A stretch of 13,694 nucleotides of DNA from Methanobacteriota archaeon (GTDB lineage: Archaea; Methanobacteriota; Methanobacteria; Methanobacteriales; Methanobacteriaceae): contig JAEZAV010000137.1 of the NCBI GenBank assembly GCA_023430285.1, forward strand, positions 1 through 13,694, in the 5' to 3' direction. The stretch's first letter is position 1. Each line of letters opens with the position of its first letter. This document shows positions 1 to 7,300 of this stretch, piece after piece. Below the pieces are notes generated by a model that was given only the letters and a program-made list of their open reading frames with translations, was not told the origin of the DNA and made no database searches. The position numbers and the translations under genes are program-made.

Positions 1-1
1 A

Positions 2-610
2 CTTTACATTGCAATGAGTTTGGATGGAAAAATAAGTGGTTTTGAGATAAATAAAAATGTTTACAAAGAAATTAAATCTCATATAAATTCTGATGCAGTT
101 TTTATGGATGTTGAAACCTTTAAAACCAGTTATACTAGTATTATTGACGTTGGTTCTAAACAGCTTCTAGTGCTACCAGATAACATGGGGAAAATTTCCA
201 GGAGTATTTTACTTGAAGGATCCAGTTCAATGAATGTTATTGTACTCTGCTCTAGATCAACTCCACAAGATTATCTCAAGTTCCTAGAAGAAAACTACAT
301 CAACCACATGATCGTTGGTTACGATGAAGTGAACTTGGCAACAGCATTTGAAGAGCTTAACATTCAGTTTGGTGTTAAAACTATAGCAGTTCACGCTGAT
401 GGTGTTTTAAATGCTGTTCTGATGACAGAAGATCTTGTGGAAGAGATATCGGTTTTCATACATCCTACATTGGTGGGTGCAAACAAAGATGAGGTGTACT
501 TCCAGAATAATGCTGAGAACGAGAAACTTGATCTCAGGCTACTTGAGACGAGGGTAATTGAGGATGAGATCGTTTACTTGAAGTACAGAATTATGAAGTA
601 CAAATTTTAA
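2..610 (+). CDS. RibD C-terminal / dihydrofolate-reductase-like reductase, 5' end cut by window
   Basis: The reading frame is open to the left edge. Before the ATG at 14 it reads L-Y-I-A, and the family's conserved N-terminal strand is of the form 'xxxAMSLDGKI', so that ATG is internal and the true start lies outside the window. The fold is that of RibD-C and DHFR-like NADPH reductases, which in archaea reduce the diaminopyrimidine intermediate of riboflavin/F420 flavin synthesis (MJ0671 type). The C-terminal pattern LVEEISVFIHPTLVG is typical of the family (usually 'lvDEvsvyiaPkllG'). Two hallmarks are degenerate: the usual glycine-rich 'LLEGGGtLn' appears as AVHADGVLN, and the 'vGigTvlkDdP' stretch reads MDVETFKTSY. 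I infer a divergent paralogue rather than the orthodox riboflavin reductase; the substrate cannot be assigned. About 203 residues are visible, close to the family's 215-225. Confidence 0.75.
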   Translation, partial: LYIAMSLDGKISGFEINKNVYKEIKSHINSDAVFMDVETFKTSYTSIIDVGSKQLLVLPDNMGKISRSILLEGSSSMNVIVLCSRSTPQDYLKFLEENYINHMIVGYDEVNLATAFEELNIQFGVKTIAVHADGVLNAVLMTEDLVEEISVFIHPTLVGANKDEVYFQNNAENEKLDLRLLETRVIEDEIVYLKYRIMKYKF

Positions 611-780
611 TTTTTAAATAACAAATTGAATGATATCCATCCTTTCAAAATATGGACAATCCATGTATATGTAGTTTTTAAAGCAGCTATCTGGTGTCAG
701 CCCACTCAGTTATAATTAGTTGAAGTTTGAAATCTATGTATGCAACTGGTTAAACTACATTTTTACTTACACTTACTACT

Positions 781-786
781 AAGGAG
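781..786 (+). promoter_or_regulatory. Shine-Dalgarno AAGGAG that decides the start of the next gene
   Basis: AAGGAG lies 7 nt before the ATG at 794 but only 1 nt before the ATG at 788, and it lies inside the longer frame that opens at 740. Spacing favours translation from 794 and argues against the upstream starts. Confidence 0.75.
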
Positions 787-793
787 AATGAAC

Positions 794-1612
794 ATGAAAA
801 AAATTGGATTTATAGGTTATGGAAGTATGGGTCGTGTAATATTAAATGGATTTTTGGATTCTGGAATGCTGAAACCATTCAAGGTATCTGTTTCAACCAG
901 AACACGATCTAAACTTTTGGAATTGGAGAAAAATCATCCCGAAGTTGAAATAGCAAACGACAACATTCAAACAGCTCAAAATTCTGAGGTTATATTTCTT
1001 TTCACAGGTACATCTGATGTGAAACATGTTATTGAAGAAATTAAAACCTCCTTATCTGAAAAGACCCACCTCATATACATTTCAGCTGCCCTTGAAATGG
1101 AATTGGTTGGCACGATTTTTGATGGTAAAATTACCAAGGTGATACCTTCAATCACTGCTGAAATGCATGAAGGAGTTTCGTTAATTTGTCATGATGAATC
1201 CGTGACAAATGAAGAGGCTGATTTTGTTGACAACCTTTTCAGAACAGTGGGGGATGTTAAATTAGTTGAGGAAGCAGATCTTGATGTGGGTGCAGATATA
1301 ACAAGCTGTTCTCCTGCATTCATAGCAAAAATATTCCAAGAATTTTCAGTTCAAGCATCAAATAACAGCAACTTTTCGAGGCAGGAAGCAGAGAAAATGA
1401 TTATCAGTACTTTGTACGGAACTTCCAAACTCCTTTATGAGAAAGGCTACGGTGTTGACGATTTAATATCTGCAGTTGCAACAAAGGGGGGCATAACAGA
1501 GGAGGGTGTTAAAATATTAGACAGTGAACTTCCAGAACTGTTCAGTGAACTGTTTAAAACCACCATTAAAAAACATCAAATTATTCGAAGGGAACTCGAA
1601 GAACAGTATTGA
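794..1612 (+). CDS. Pyrroline-5-carboxylate reductase family protein, ComER-like
   Basis: A 272-residue NAD(P)-dependent oxidoreductase. The Rossmann motif GYGSMG is at residues 8-13. The ProC-type domain order follows: an IPSIT segment (117-121) where ProC has 'MPNTP', the helical dimerisation domain opening with SCSPAF (171-176; ProC 'SGSGPAY'), and KGGITEEG (231-238) where ProC has 'SPGGTT'. Recalled from memory, IPSIT, SC-x-PAF and KGGIT-x-EG are what Bacillus ComER shows, so this looks like the ComER branch. Classical ProC reduces pyrroline-5-carboxylate to proline with NAD(P)H; ComER-like proteins have no settled reaction. I therefore give no gene symbol. The start at 794 is set by the AAGGAG at 781-786. 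A TATA-like GTTATAATTA near 708-717 could drive it. It appears to be monocistronic, with unrelated flanking genes. Confidence 0.85.
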   Translation: MKKIGFIGYGSMGRVILNGFLDSGMLKPFKVSVSTRTRSKLLELEKNHPEVEIANDNIQTAQNSEVIFLFTGTSDVKHVIEEIKTSLSEKTHLIYISAALEMELVGTIFDGKITKVIPSITAEMHEGVSLICHDESVTNEEADFVDNLFRTVGDVKLVEEADLDVGADITSCSPAFIAKIFQEFSVQASNNSNFSRQEAEKMIISTLYGTSKLLYEKGYGVDDLISAVATKGGITEEGVKILDSELPELFSELFKTTIKKHQIIRRELEEQY

Positions 1613-1626
1613 TTCAATAACACCAT

Positions 1627-1647
1627 CGGAGTTTATTTTTAACTCTG
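1627..1647 (+). terminator. Possible hairpin after the ProC/ComER-like gene
   Basis: CGGAGTT (1627-1633) pairs with AACTCTG (1641-1647), seven pairs with one G·U, around a T-rich loop. It begins 14 nt after the stop codon. There is no T-run after the stem, so a role as terminator or 3'-end stabiliser is only a guess. Confidence 0.35.
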
Positions 1648-1823
1648 AATTCGAAAGAATCTGATGTTTGACCAATGAATTTATAAATGGGTAAGCAGAA
1701 TATACTATGAATGTGTACAATTATCATGGTTACCTCTGTTAAACCCTATTAATTGTTCCTATTTCAGATTCAAATCTAGACATTTAATTAAGGTCAGATA
1801 TTTAAACTTAAGTTGGTTATAAA

Positions 1824-2198
1824 ATGAAAAATCTCATACTTATTGGATTGTTATTTGTGATGTTTATGGGCGTAGTTTATGGGGCTATTGTTGCAACAGG
1901 GGGCGAGCACTGGGATATGACAGGTAAAATTGTTGGAGTGTGCACAGCCGACAATAACTCTACAGATGCCAATTCCATACTTGTACAGGGTGTCGTCATA
2001 TCTGGAAATCAACAAGCCAATGTAACGGTGAGAATCACCAATGATACTCAGTTATACTCCAAAAACGGTAATCAACGAAACCAAATAAACTTTGCAGATC
2101 TTAAATCTGGACAGAGCGTTAGTATCCAGTTTAAAGGTCCAATATTACAATCATATCCTCCACAAGCATCAGGAAGTCTAGTATTGGTCACTGGATAA
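1824..2198 (+). CDS. Small exported protein with DUF3221-like (YobA-type) core
   Basis: A 124-residue protein. Residues 1-20 form a signal peptide or N-terminal anchor (MKN, then a run of Leu/Ile/Phe/Val/Met ending near VYGA). There is no lipobox cysteine. The mature part resembles the DUF3221/YobA beta-barrel: V-T-V-R-I-T-N-D-T-x-L, then 'FADLKSGQSVSIQFKGP', then S-Y-P-P-Q-A-S-G, which matches the family's 'v-x-F-x-G-P-v-x-x-S-Y-P-x-Q-A'. The function of that family is unknown. The protein probably faces the pseudoperiplasm or stays membrane-tethered. No convincing Shine-Dalgarno precedes the ATG. An ATATTTAAA element at 1798-1806 lies about the distance from the ATG that a TATA box would in a nearly leaderless mRNA. 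The unit stands alone before a tRNA pair. Confidence 0.7.
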   Translation: MKNLILIGLLFVMFMGVVYGAIVATGGEHWDMTGKIVGVCTADNNSTDANSILVQGVVISGNQQANVTVRITNDTQLYSKNGNQRNQINFADLKSGQSVSIQFKGPILQSYPPQASGSLVLVTG

Positions 2199-2310
2199 AA
2201 TTTAAATGTATTTAAATGGATACCTGACCACGTACTATGAGTATTTGCAAATTTGAGAATCATTGTTTTGCAACTAAATAATAATTTTTTACGCAATTTT
2301 CTCCGCAAGG

Positions 2311-2318
2311 TTTAAATA
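2311..2318 (+). promoter_or_regulatory. TATA box of the tRNA-Cys/tRNA-Trp unit
   Basis: TTTAAATA preceded by a purine-rich GCAAGG (BRE-like). Its centre is about 25-27 nt upstream of 2340, which predicts transcription starting around 2339-2341, only about 5 nt before the first base of tRNA-Cys. No comparable element lies between the two tRNAs, so both probably depend on it. Confidence 0.7.
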
Positions 2319-2345
2319 TAAAATGCACTTAAGTATATCTACTAT

Positions 2346-2418
<73 letters not shown>

Positions 2419-2431
2419 GGAAAATTAAATC

Positions 2432-2465
2432 AATGATTATTTGGGGTTCTCCAAATATTATCATT
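2432..2465 (+). other. Hairpin between tRNA-Cys and tRNA-Trp, abutting the tRNA-Trp 5' end
   Basis: AATGAT (2432-2437) pairs with ATCATT (2460-2465), and TATTTGG (2438-2444) with CCAAATA (2451-2457). This gives 13 base pairs with a 2-nt bulge (TT, 2458-2459) and a 6-nt loop. The stem ends at the base immediately before G1 of tRNA-Trp. It could be a processing element for the dicistronic precursor, or simply a stable spacer. No T-run follows it, so it is unlikely to be a terminator. Confidence 0.6.
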
Positions 2466-2610
<145 letters not shown>

Positions 2611-2700
2611 CACTATTTTTAAATTCTATAACTACTTATTCTATCCAAATCCATACGATCTATAGTTAGATATTAAAATTTTCATATTAAATTACTGGAT

Positions 2701-2707
2701 AGGTGAT
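2701..2707 (+). promoter_or_regulatory. Shine-Dalgarno AGGTGAT fixing a TTG start
   Basis: AGGTGAT is complementary to the archaeal 16S 3' end and lies 3 nt (about 5 nt from its GGTG core) before the TTG at 2711. No ATG lies nearby in frame, so TTG initiation is well supported. Confidence 0.75.
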
Positions 2708-2710
2708 AAA

Positions 2711-3325
2711 TTGGAAATTATAGATAATATTATAATGATTGAAGGAATAGGAAACGATTCTAATGTTTATATCTTTGATGATGTTATAGTTGACACTGGA
2801 ACTGGTAATAACTGTAAATACCTCCTTGAATCCATATCTAAAGCTGGTTTATCTTTGGATGATCTCAGCCTAATCGTGAATACCCACAACCACTACGATC
2901 ATATGGGTGGTAACAACTGTTTTGATTTAGATGTTGCAATGCATATTGAGGATGCCTTAGCAGTTGAAAATCAAGATAGCAATGCAACTGTGGCAAACAT
3001 GTTTGGAAGATCTATGGAAGGATTTAAAGTCAATCGCAAACTTAAAGAAGGCGATAAAATACATAACTTCGAAGTTCTCCACATTCCGGGCCATACTAAA
3101 GGAGGTATATGTCTTTATGATGGTAAAACGTTGATATCAGGAGACACTGTTTTTGCAGGCGGTGGATTCGGTAGAACAGACCTTGGAGGAAGCGTTGAAG
3201 AGATGAAAAATTCATTACAAAGACTCAGCCAGCTTGAAGTGCAAAATTTACTGCCAGGCCATGGACCATGGACAGAGAATGGTTCAGAACATATTAAATT
3301 ATCTTACAGAATGTTGGTAGGATAA
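2711..3325 (+). CDS. Metallo-beta-lactamase-fold (glyoxalase II-like) hydrolase
   Basis: A 204-residue single-domain MBL-fold protein starting at TTG behind AGGTGAT. The metal ligands are all visible: H59, H61, D63 and H64 in THNHYDHMGG; H127 in IPGHTKGG; D144 in SGDT; and H183 in LPGHG. This supports a binuclear zinc or iron hydrolase. The PGHTxG and SGDTxF pattern with AGGGFGRTDL is that of glyoxalase II-like small MBL proteins. It lacks a flavodoxin domain (so not an FprA-type diflavin protein), a beta-CASP insertion (so not a nuclease of the CPSF type) and a signal peptide (so cytoplasmic). The substrate is probably a thioester or other hydrolysable ester, which the sequence cannot tell. 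It is flanked by the tRNA unit upstream and convergent with trkA. Confidence 0.88.
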   Translation: MEIIDNIIMIEGIGNDSNVYIFDDVIVDTGTGNNCKYLLESISKAGLSLDDLSLIVNTHNHYDHMGGNNCFDLDVAMHIEDALAVENQDSNATVANMFGRSMEGFKVNRKLKEGDKIHNFEVLHIPGHTKGGICLYDGKTLISGDTVFAGGGFGRTDLGGSVEEMKNSLQRLSQLEVQNLLPGHGPWTENGSEHIKLSYRMLVG

Positions 3326-3417
3326 TTGGATTCATTATGTGTGTTATACTCTGTAAGAATTTAGAATTTGGTTAAATTGTTATTTATCCAAATTTCCCTT
3401 TAAGAAAAATCCAATTT

Positions 3418-3425
3418 AAAAAAAA
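3418..3425 (-). terminator. Oligo-T terminator of the trk unit
   Basis: On the minus strand a run of eight T lies about 24 nt beyond the trkA stop codon. Archaeal RNA polymerase terminates at such T-runs without needing a hairpin. It lies in the 123-bp convergent spacer shared with the MBL hydrolase gene. Confidence 0.6.
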
Positions 3426-3448
3426 TAAATTAATTCAATTAAACAATT

Positions 3449-4099
3449 TTAAGCAGTGAATAACTTTGTGGTTTTTTTGACTGCATTGCTCTTTACAAGT
3501 ACTGAAATTCTGTTGCCCCTATTTAGAATATCATCCTTTTTTGGAATGTTAATTTCACCATTTTTGTAGAGGGCTGCAATTATATAATCGTCTGTTGGAC
3601 TCAAGTCTACTACTTTCTTTCCTATAACATTCTTATTTTCCACTTGAATCTCAAGAAGTTCAGCATTACCTTGACCAATAATAATCAGATCTGCAATTTT
3701 TGGTCGTATAATCAGTTTTTCAAGGTAACTTGCTGCCGTGAGTTCCGGGCTTATGACATCGTCGATTCCAACCTTTTTGAATGCATCTTCATGATCTGGG
3801 TTGCTGACCCTTGCGATAATCTTTTTTGGATTGTACTCTTTAACTAAAATACTTGATAATAAATTAGCTTCATCATGTCCTGTTGCAGCAACAAAAACAT
3901 CTGCATCAGATATGTTAGCTTCTTCTAGGGTTTTGATATCTGTACCATTACCACAAATTATTAAAGCATCCAATTCACCGGCTGCATTGTTGCATAAATT
4001 TGAATCATTCTCTATGAGGGTAACATCATGACCGCTTGCTACAAGAGATGCTGCAAGGTTAAGTCCGACTCTTCCGCCCCCCATTATAACTACATACAT
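3449..4099 (-). CDS. trkA: TrkA-type potassium uptake regulator (RCK_N + RCK_C)
   Basis: A 216-residue cytoplasmic gating subunit for a Trk/Ktr K+ channel. Residues 1 to about 125 form the Rossmann-like RCK_N domain: GGGRVG (7-12) binds the dinucleotide, acidic E30 at the end of the second strand suits NAD(H), and GNGTD (50-54) and ATGHDEAN follow. Residues about 135-214 form RCK_C, beginning ADLIIIGQGNAELLEIQV. One RCK pair of about 220 residues is the archaeal and KtrA-like length; the E. coli TrkA is a tandem duplication. It lies 105 nt downstream of trkH on the same strand, so the channel and its regulator are probably one unit, although the gap leaves room for a second promoter. The Shine-Dalgarno is weak (GGGG about 8 nt before ATG). 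Confidence 0.93.
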   Translation of the reverse strand: MYVVIMGGGRVGLNLAASLVASGHDVTLIENDSNLCNNAAGELDALIICGNGTDIKTLEEANISDADVFVAATGHDEANLLSSILVKEYNPKKIIARVSNPDHEDAFKKVGIDDVISPELTAASYLEKLIIRPKIADLIIIGQGNAELLEIQVENKNVIGKKVVDLSPTDDYIIAALYKNGEINIPKKDDILNRGNRISVLVKSNAVKKTTKLFTA

Positions 4100-4204
4100 A
4101 GATAAACCCCAATTAGATTGATAACCATAAATAAATCCTCTTAAAATTTTTTTTGAAGGTTTAATATTAATTATACCAACAAGTAATTTATCCCATTATA
4201 TCTT

Positions 4205-5644
4205 TTATCTATTAAACCTTTTGAATAGATCAAAACTTCCCTTGAGGAGGACTAATGCTGGAATGATCTCGATCCTACCGATCCACATTCCTATTATAAG
4301 AAGTATCTCTGGTAATTTAGGCATTGTTGGCCCAGTTATTCCCACAGAAAGTCCTACGTTACCCTGTGCAGATGTAATTTCAAATAAAGAATTGATTCCT
4401 CCGTAGCCGTATGACATGAAAATAAACCATGCAACCAATATGAAGAACAGATATAAAAAGGTGTAACTTCCTGCTTCTTTAATTTCTGCATCTTTAACAG
4501 TTTTTCCACTTATTTTTCTTGGGAAAACAGATCCTTCTGGTGATAACACCTTCACAACTTCCCAATAAATTCCCTTAATTAATGTAACTACTCTGATGAG
4601 TTTAAGTGCACCTGTGGTTGAACCTGCGGCCATACCGATTATCATACAAACTATTAATATGACCTTGGTGTAATCTGTCCATCCAAACATCGTACCCACA
4701 GTTTCCGTGTTAGATCCTGTACAACTCAATGCTGAAACTATGTAAAATATGGAATTAAGAGATGTGAAATGTGAAACAGTAAACAGCATAATTGAGAAAA
4801 CAGCAACAATAATTAACATGGCCTGAAATTGTATATCTCGAAATACATCCCAAACCCTTCCTTTAAGCGCTTTGTAATGAACCAAGAAACTGGTTCCTCC
4901 AAGTATCATTAGGAGTATGGTTATAATTGTAATGGGGACGCTGTTGTAAAATCCTATGTTATCATTTTTTATGGACATTCCACCTGTTGACAAGTTGGTG
5001 AAACAGTTGTTAATAGCATCAAAAAGAGACATTCCTGCGAGTACGTAGAGAACAATTCCAAGAATGGTATAAAAAAGATAAATCCACCATATTGTCCTGA
5101 CTGTGTTTGCTATGCTTGGTTTGATCTTTTCTTCCCGCGCTTCTGCTTTGTAAAGTCTTGAGGCAGCTGTTCCTGGACGAATTAAGATCCCGATAACTAC
5201 AATAACAACTCCAAGTCCACCCACCCATTGTTCAAGGCTTCTTAAAAACAGAACTGATTGTGGAAGTATCTGTACATCGGTGTACATTGTTAATCCGCTT
5301 CCAGTCCAAGCAGACATGCTTTCGAAGTAGGCATTTAAGAAACTGATATCTGTAGCATACATTAAACATATGCTACCCATTAAAGCTGCCCAAAGCCAAG
5401 CAAGGGCTGCTATAATCATCCCATGTTTGAGTTTTAAGTTGATACTGTCTGAAAATTTTATTTTAAGAACGTAACCTATGGACATGGAGAGAATACCTGC
5501 CACAAGAAATCCTTCAAAATCATTTTCTCCATAAATTAAGGCAACTATTAAGGGAATTAGCATTACTATACCAATTCCTTCCATTACAGTTCCAAGATTT
5601 TTAAAAATCAGATAAAAATCTTTTCTTCTAAGATAAGCAATCAT
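4205..5644 (-). CDS. trkH: TrkH-family potassium transporter, channel subunit
   Basis: A 479-residue integral membrane protein of the TrkH/TrkG/KtrB superfamily, built of four M1-P-M2 repeats. The four selectivity-filter segments are readable: TGSGL (about 114-118), STGGM (about 219-223), SCTGSN (about 307-312) and SAQGNVGLS (about 425-433), each placing a glycine in the pore. SGLTMYTDVQILPQS and QWVGGLGVV are family hallmarks. It should take up K+ using ion gradients with TrkA/NAD gating. I start it at the ATG at 5644; a TTG one codon upstream is also possible. The TATA box at 5671-5677 puts the transcript start within a few bases of this ATG, so the mRNA is probably leaderless, which fits the absence of a Shine-Dalgarno. 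Confidence 0.95.
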   Translation of the reverse strand: MIAYLRRKDFYLIFKNLGTVMEGIGIVMLIPLIVALIYGENDFEGFLVAGILSMSIGYVLKIKFSDSINLKLKHGMIIAALAWLWAALMGSICLMYATDISFLNAYFESMSAWTGSGLTMYTDVQILPQSVLFLRSLEQWVGGLGVVIVVIGILIRPGTAASRLYKAEAREEKIKPSIANTVRTIWWIYLFYTILGIVLYVLAGMSLFDAINNCFTNLSTGGMSIKNDNIGFYNSVPITIITILLMILGGTSFLVHYKALKGRVWDVFRDIQFQAMLIIVAVFSIMLFTVSHFTSLNSIFYIVSALSCTGSNTETVGTMFGWTDYTKVILIVCMIIGMAAGSTTGALKLIRVVTLIKGIYWEVVKVLSPEGSVFPRKISGKTVKDAEIKEAGSYTFLYLFFILVAWFIFMSYGYGGINSLFEITSAQGNVGLSVGITGPTMPKLPEILLIIGMWIGRIEIIPALVLLKGSFDLFKRFNR

Positions 5645-5670
5645 CAAACTATCATGTTAATTGATCCAAT

Positions 5671-5677
5671 ATAAATA
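5671..5677 (-). promoter_or_regulatory. TATA box of trkH
   Basis: On the minus strand TTTATAT (5677 to 5671) is centred about 26 nt from 5648, predicting transcription from around the trkH start codon at 5644. This is a leaderless arrangement. Confidence 0.55.
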
Positions 5678-5768
5678 TTTAGAAAAAATAAGAAAATTTG
5701 GAAAGTTAGATCAACAAGTTATCTGTTAACTCTAACTTCTACAGGTAAATTTTATACAAGATATCAAA

Positions 5769-6551
5769 CTATTTTTTCTCTTCGGCACCCATATTCTCGG
5801 TTTTTAGGAAGTTTGAAATGTCTGTAATACTGTTCATCAGAGGAGCAGGGAATATTATTGTTGAATTTTTCTCAACAGCTATCTGATTTAGTACCTGCAT
5901 GATTCTAAGCTGAAGAGCAATTGGATGTTCAGAAATGATGTCTGCAGCATCTCCAAGTTTGGTTGCAGATAAGTACTCTCCTTCTGCAGCAATAATTTTG
6001 GCTCTTTTTTCCCTTTCTGCTTCAGCTTGCATGGCAATAACCCGTTTCATGGTATCTGGAAGTTTAATATCTTTAATTTCAACTGTGGTAACATTTATTC
6101 CCCATGGTTCGCTGTGTTTGTCGATTATTTCCTTTATTTTGGTGTTGATCTTGGGTGTTTCAGATAGTATTTCATCGAGATTAAACTGACCCACAACACT
6201 CCTTACAGTAGTTTGAGATATCTGGTTCACTGCCCTGTTGTAATTTTCAACTTCAACAACTGCTTTGTAGGGGTCCATTATTTTGAAGTAAGCAACAGCT
6301 GCCACATCAATGGACACGTTGTCTTCGGTTATGATCTTCTGGGAAGGTATGGGCATTGTAACGATCTGCAGTGATGCTTTAACCATTCTGTCCACAACAG
6401 GAATTATAAGCCTTAAGCCGGGTTCTTTCACTCCAATGACCTTTCCTACACGGAAAACCACGCCTCTTTCGTACTGATTAACAACTCGTATTGACAATCC
6501 TAAAATAATCAGGATAATTATTCCAATTATTATCAAGGTGAATAAGTCCAT
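5769..6551 (-). CDS. Slipin: stomatin-like SPFH/band-7 membrane protein
   Basis: A 260-residue membrane-anchored protein. Residues 3-22 are one hydrophobic helix (Leu/Ile rich) followed by the slipin signature VNQYERGVVFRVGK and the PHB/SPFH domain to about residue 190. VDRMVKASLQIVTMPIPSQ and TEDNVSIDVAAVAYF are hallmark strands. The charged helix around MQAEAEREKRAKIIAAEGE is the conserved oligomerisation segment. Slipins form ring or cage assemblies on membrane microdomains and are often paired with an NfeD protein, sometimes with a clipping protease. No NfeD gene is next to this one within the window. The start is fixed by a near-perfect AAGGAGGT 6 nt before ATG. TATA at 6604-6611 predicts a leader of about 30 nt. 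Confidence 0.95.
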   Translation of the reverse strand: MDLFTLIIIGIIILIILGLSIRVVNQYERGVVFRVGKVIGVKEPGLRLIIPVVDRMVKASLQIVTMPIPSQKIITEDNVSIDVAAVAYFKIMDPYKAVVEVENYNRAVNQISQTTVRSVVGQFNLDEILSETPKINTKIKEIIDKHSEPWGINVTTVEIKDIKLPDTMKRVIAMQAEAEREKRAKIIAAEGEYLSATKLGDAADIISEHPIALQLRIMQVLNQIAVEKNSTIIFPAPLMNSITDISNFLKTENMGAEEKK

Positions 6552-6557
6552 TCAAAT

Positions 6558-6565
6558 ACCTCCTT
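6558..6565 (-). promoter_or_regulatory. Strong Shine-Dalgarno AAGGAGGT of the slipin gene
   Basis: AAGGAGGT on the minus strand is followed by 6 nt and the ATG. It is the strongest ribosome binding site in the window and suggests high translation. Confidence 0.85.
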
Positions 6566-6603
6566 AACATATTTTCATTAATATTTCATTGGTTTTTTAT
6601 CCT

Positions 6604-6611
6604 ATTATAAA
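6604..6611 (-). promoter_or_regulatory. TATA box of the slipin gene
   Basis: TTTATAAT on the minus strand, centred near 6607, predicts a transcript start near 6581 and a leader of about 30 nt that includes the Shine-Dalgarno at 6558-6565. Confidence 0.5.
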
Positions 6612-6669
6612 TTGTTATTAAAGAAAATTTTTCCATATAATGGTTAAAATCAAATTTAAATATATAATT

Positions 6670-6693
6670 CAATTTATTTGCTTAAATAAATTG
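6670..6693. repeat. Perfect 10-bp inverted repeat with 4-nt loop
   Basis: CAATTTATTT (6670-6679) and AAATAAATTG (6684-6693) are exact reverse complements around GCTT. It lies 119 bp upstream of the slipin start and may be an operator or an RNA hairpin. AT-richness raises the chance of coincidence, but ten uninterrupted pairs are notable. Confidence 0.6.
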
Positions 6694-6720
6694 CTCAGTA
6701 TGCAAATATATTTTAAATCC

Positions 6721-6749
6721 AATGTATTAATACTTAATAATGTATTAAT
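6721..6749. repeat. 11-nt direct repeat AATGTATTAAT
   Basis: AATGTATTAAT occurs at 6721-6731 and again at 6739-6749, an 18-nt period (just under two helical turns). A tandem protein-binding site is possible; in AT-rich spacer it could also be chance. Confidence 0.45.
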
Positions 6750-7226
6750 TTGGTAAATTGTGGTTAAGACTAAGTTTTTACGGGTTTATTATCCTATAAA
6801 TGAGTTTAAATTTCTTAAATTAGTTAATTTGATATTAAAAATTTAATCTGCAGTTAAAAATTCATTTAAATAGTATCAATAGATTTTCAAGAATTACTTC
6901 TCTGAAGAGTTATATTAAACCCTAGATGCAGTTTTAAATTGGTTTTGAGCCATATATAATCTTTAATTACATTGAAATTACATATATTAGGATTGTCACA
7001 CTAATGTTCCCATTATTTAATGGATGTTCCACATTCGGAGGGATATAGCAAATTAATACACGTTTAAATCAGGTTCTATTTTTAATGAATGGTTTGATAT
7101 GGGCTGATTTATCGTATATAATGATTCAGAGAAGTTATTAATTTGGGCGTAATTAAAATGCATCTTAAGGCGTATTTTTGGTAATAAAAGCTTTATATCA
7201 GGTTTAATTTCATTTTCACCACCGAA

Positions 7227-7236
7227 GCTTTTAAAT
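7227..7236 (+). promoter_or_regulatory. Putative TATA box of the secreted peptidase gene
   Basis: GCTTTTAAAT preceded by CGAA resembles a BRE/TATA pair. It predicts a transcript start near 7257 and a leader of about 50 nt ahead of the GGAGG at 7296-7300. Confidence 0.4.
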
Positions 7237-7295
7237 GTTTTGTTCTGTTAACTATTTATTAGTCTGGAAAATTCTTTGAATGATATTTCCGGCGC

Positions 7296-7300
7296 GGAGG
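7296..7300 (+). promoter_or_regulatory. Shine-Dalgarno GGAGG that points to a start upstream of the first ATG
   Basis: GGAGG (within GCGGAGGGG) is 7 nt before an in-frame ATT at 7308 but 22 nt before the first in-frame ATG at 7323. Normal spacing therefore favours ATT, or an unusual gap if ATG is used. Confidence 0.6.

Noticed and set aside
14..16. ATG at 14 as the start of the first gene
   Set aside because: The frame continues upstream with L-Y-I-A, matching the family's conserved strand before MSLDGK, so the gene is cut by the window edge.
740..793. Longer N-terminus for the ProC/ComER-like protein beginning at ATG 740
   Set aside because: The AAGGAG at 781-786 lies inside it, and the extra residues precede the beta-strand that normally begins P5CR-family proteins; 794 is better.
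3644..4031. Plus-strand ORFs opposite trkA
   Set aside because: They overlap a fully motif-supported trkA and show no protein family features.
7004..7048. 14-codon reading (MFPLFNGCSTFGGI) in the long spacer
   Set aside because: Too short, no Shine-Dalgarno and no conservation information available; chance is a sufficient explanation.
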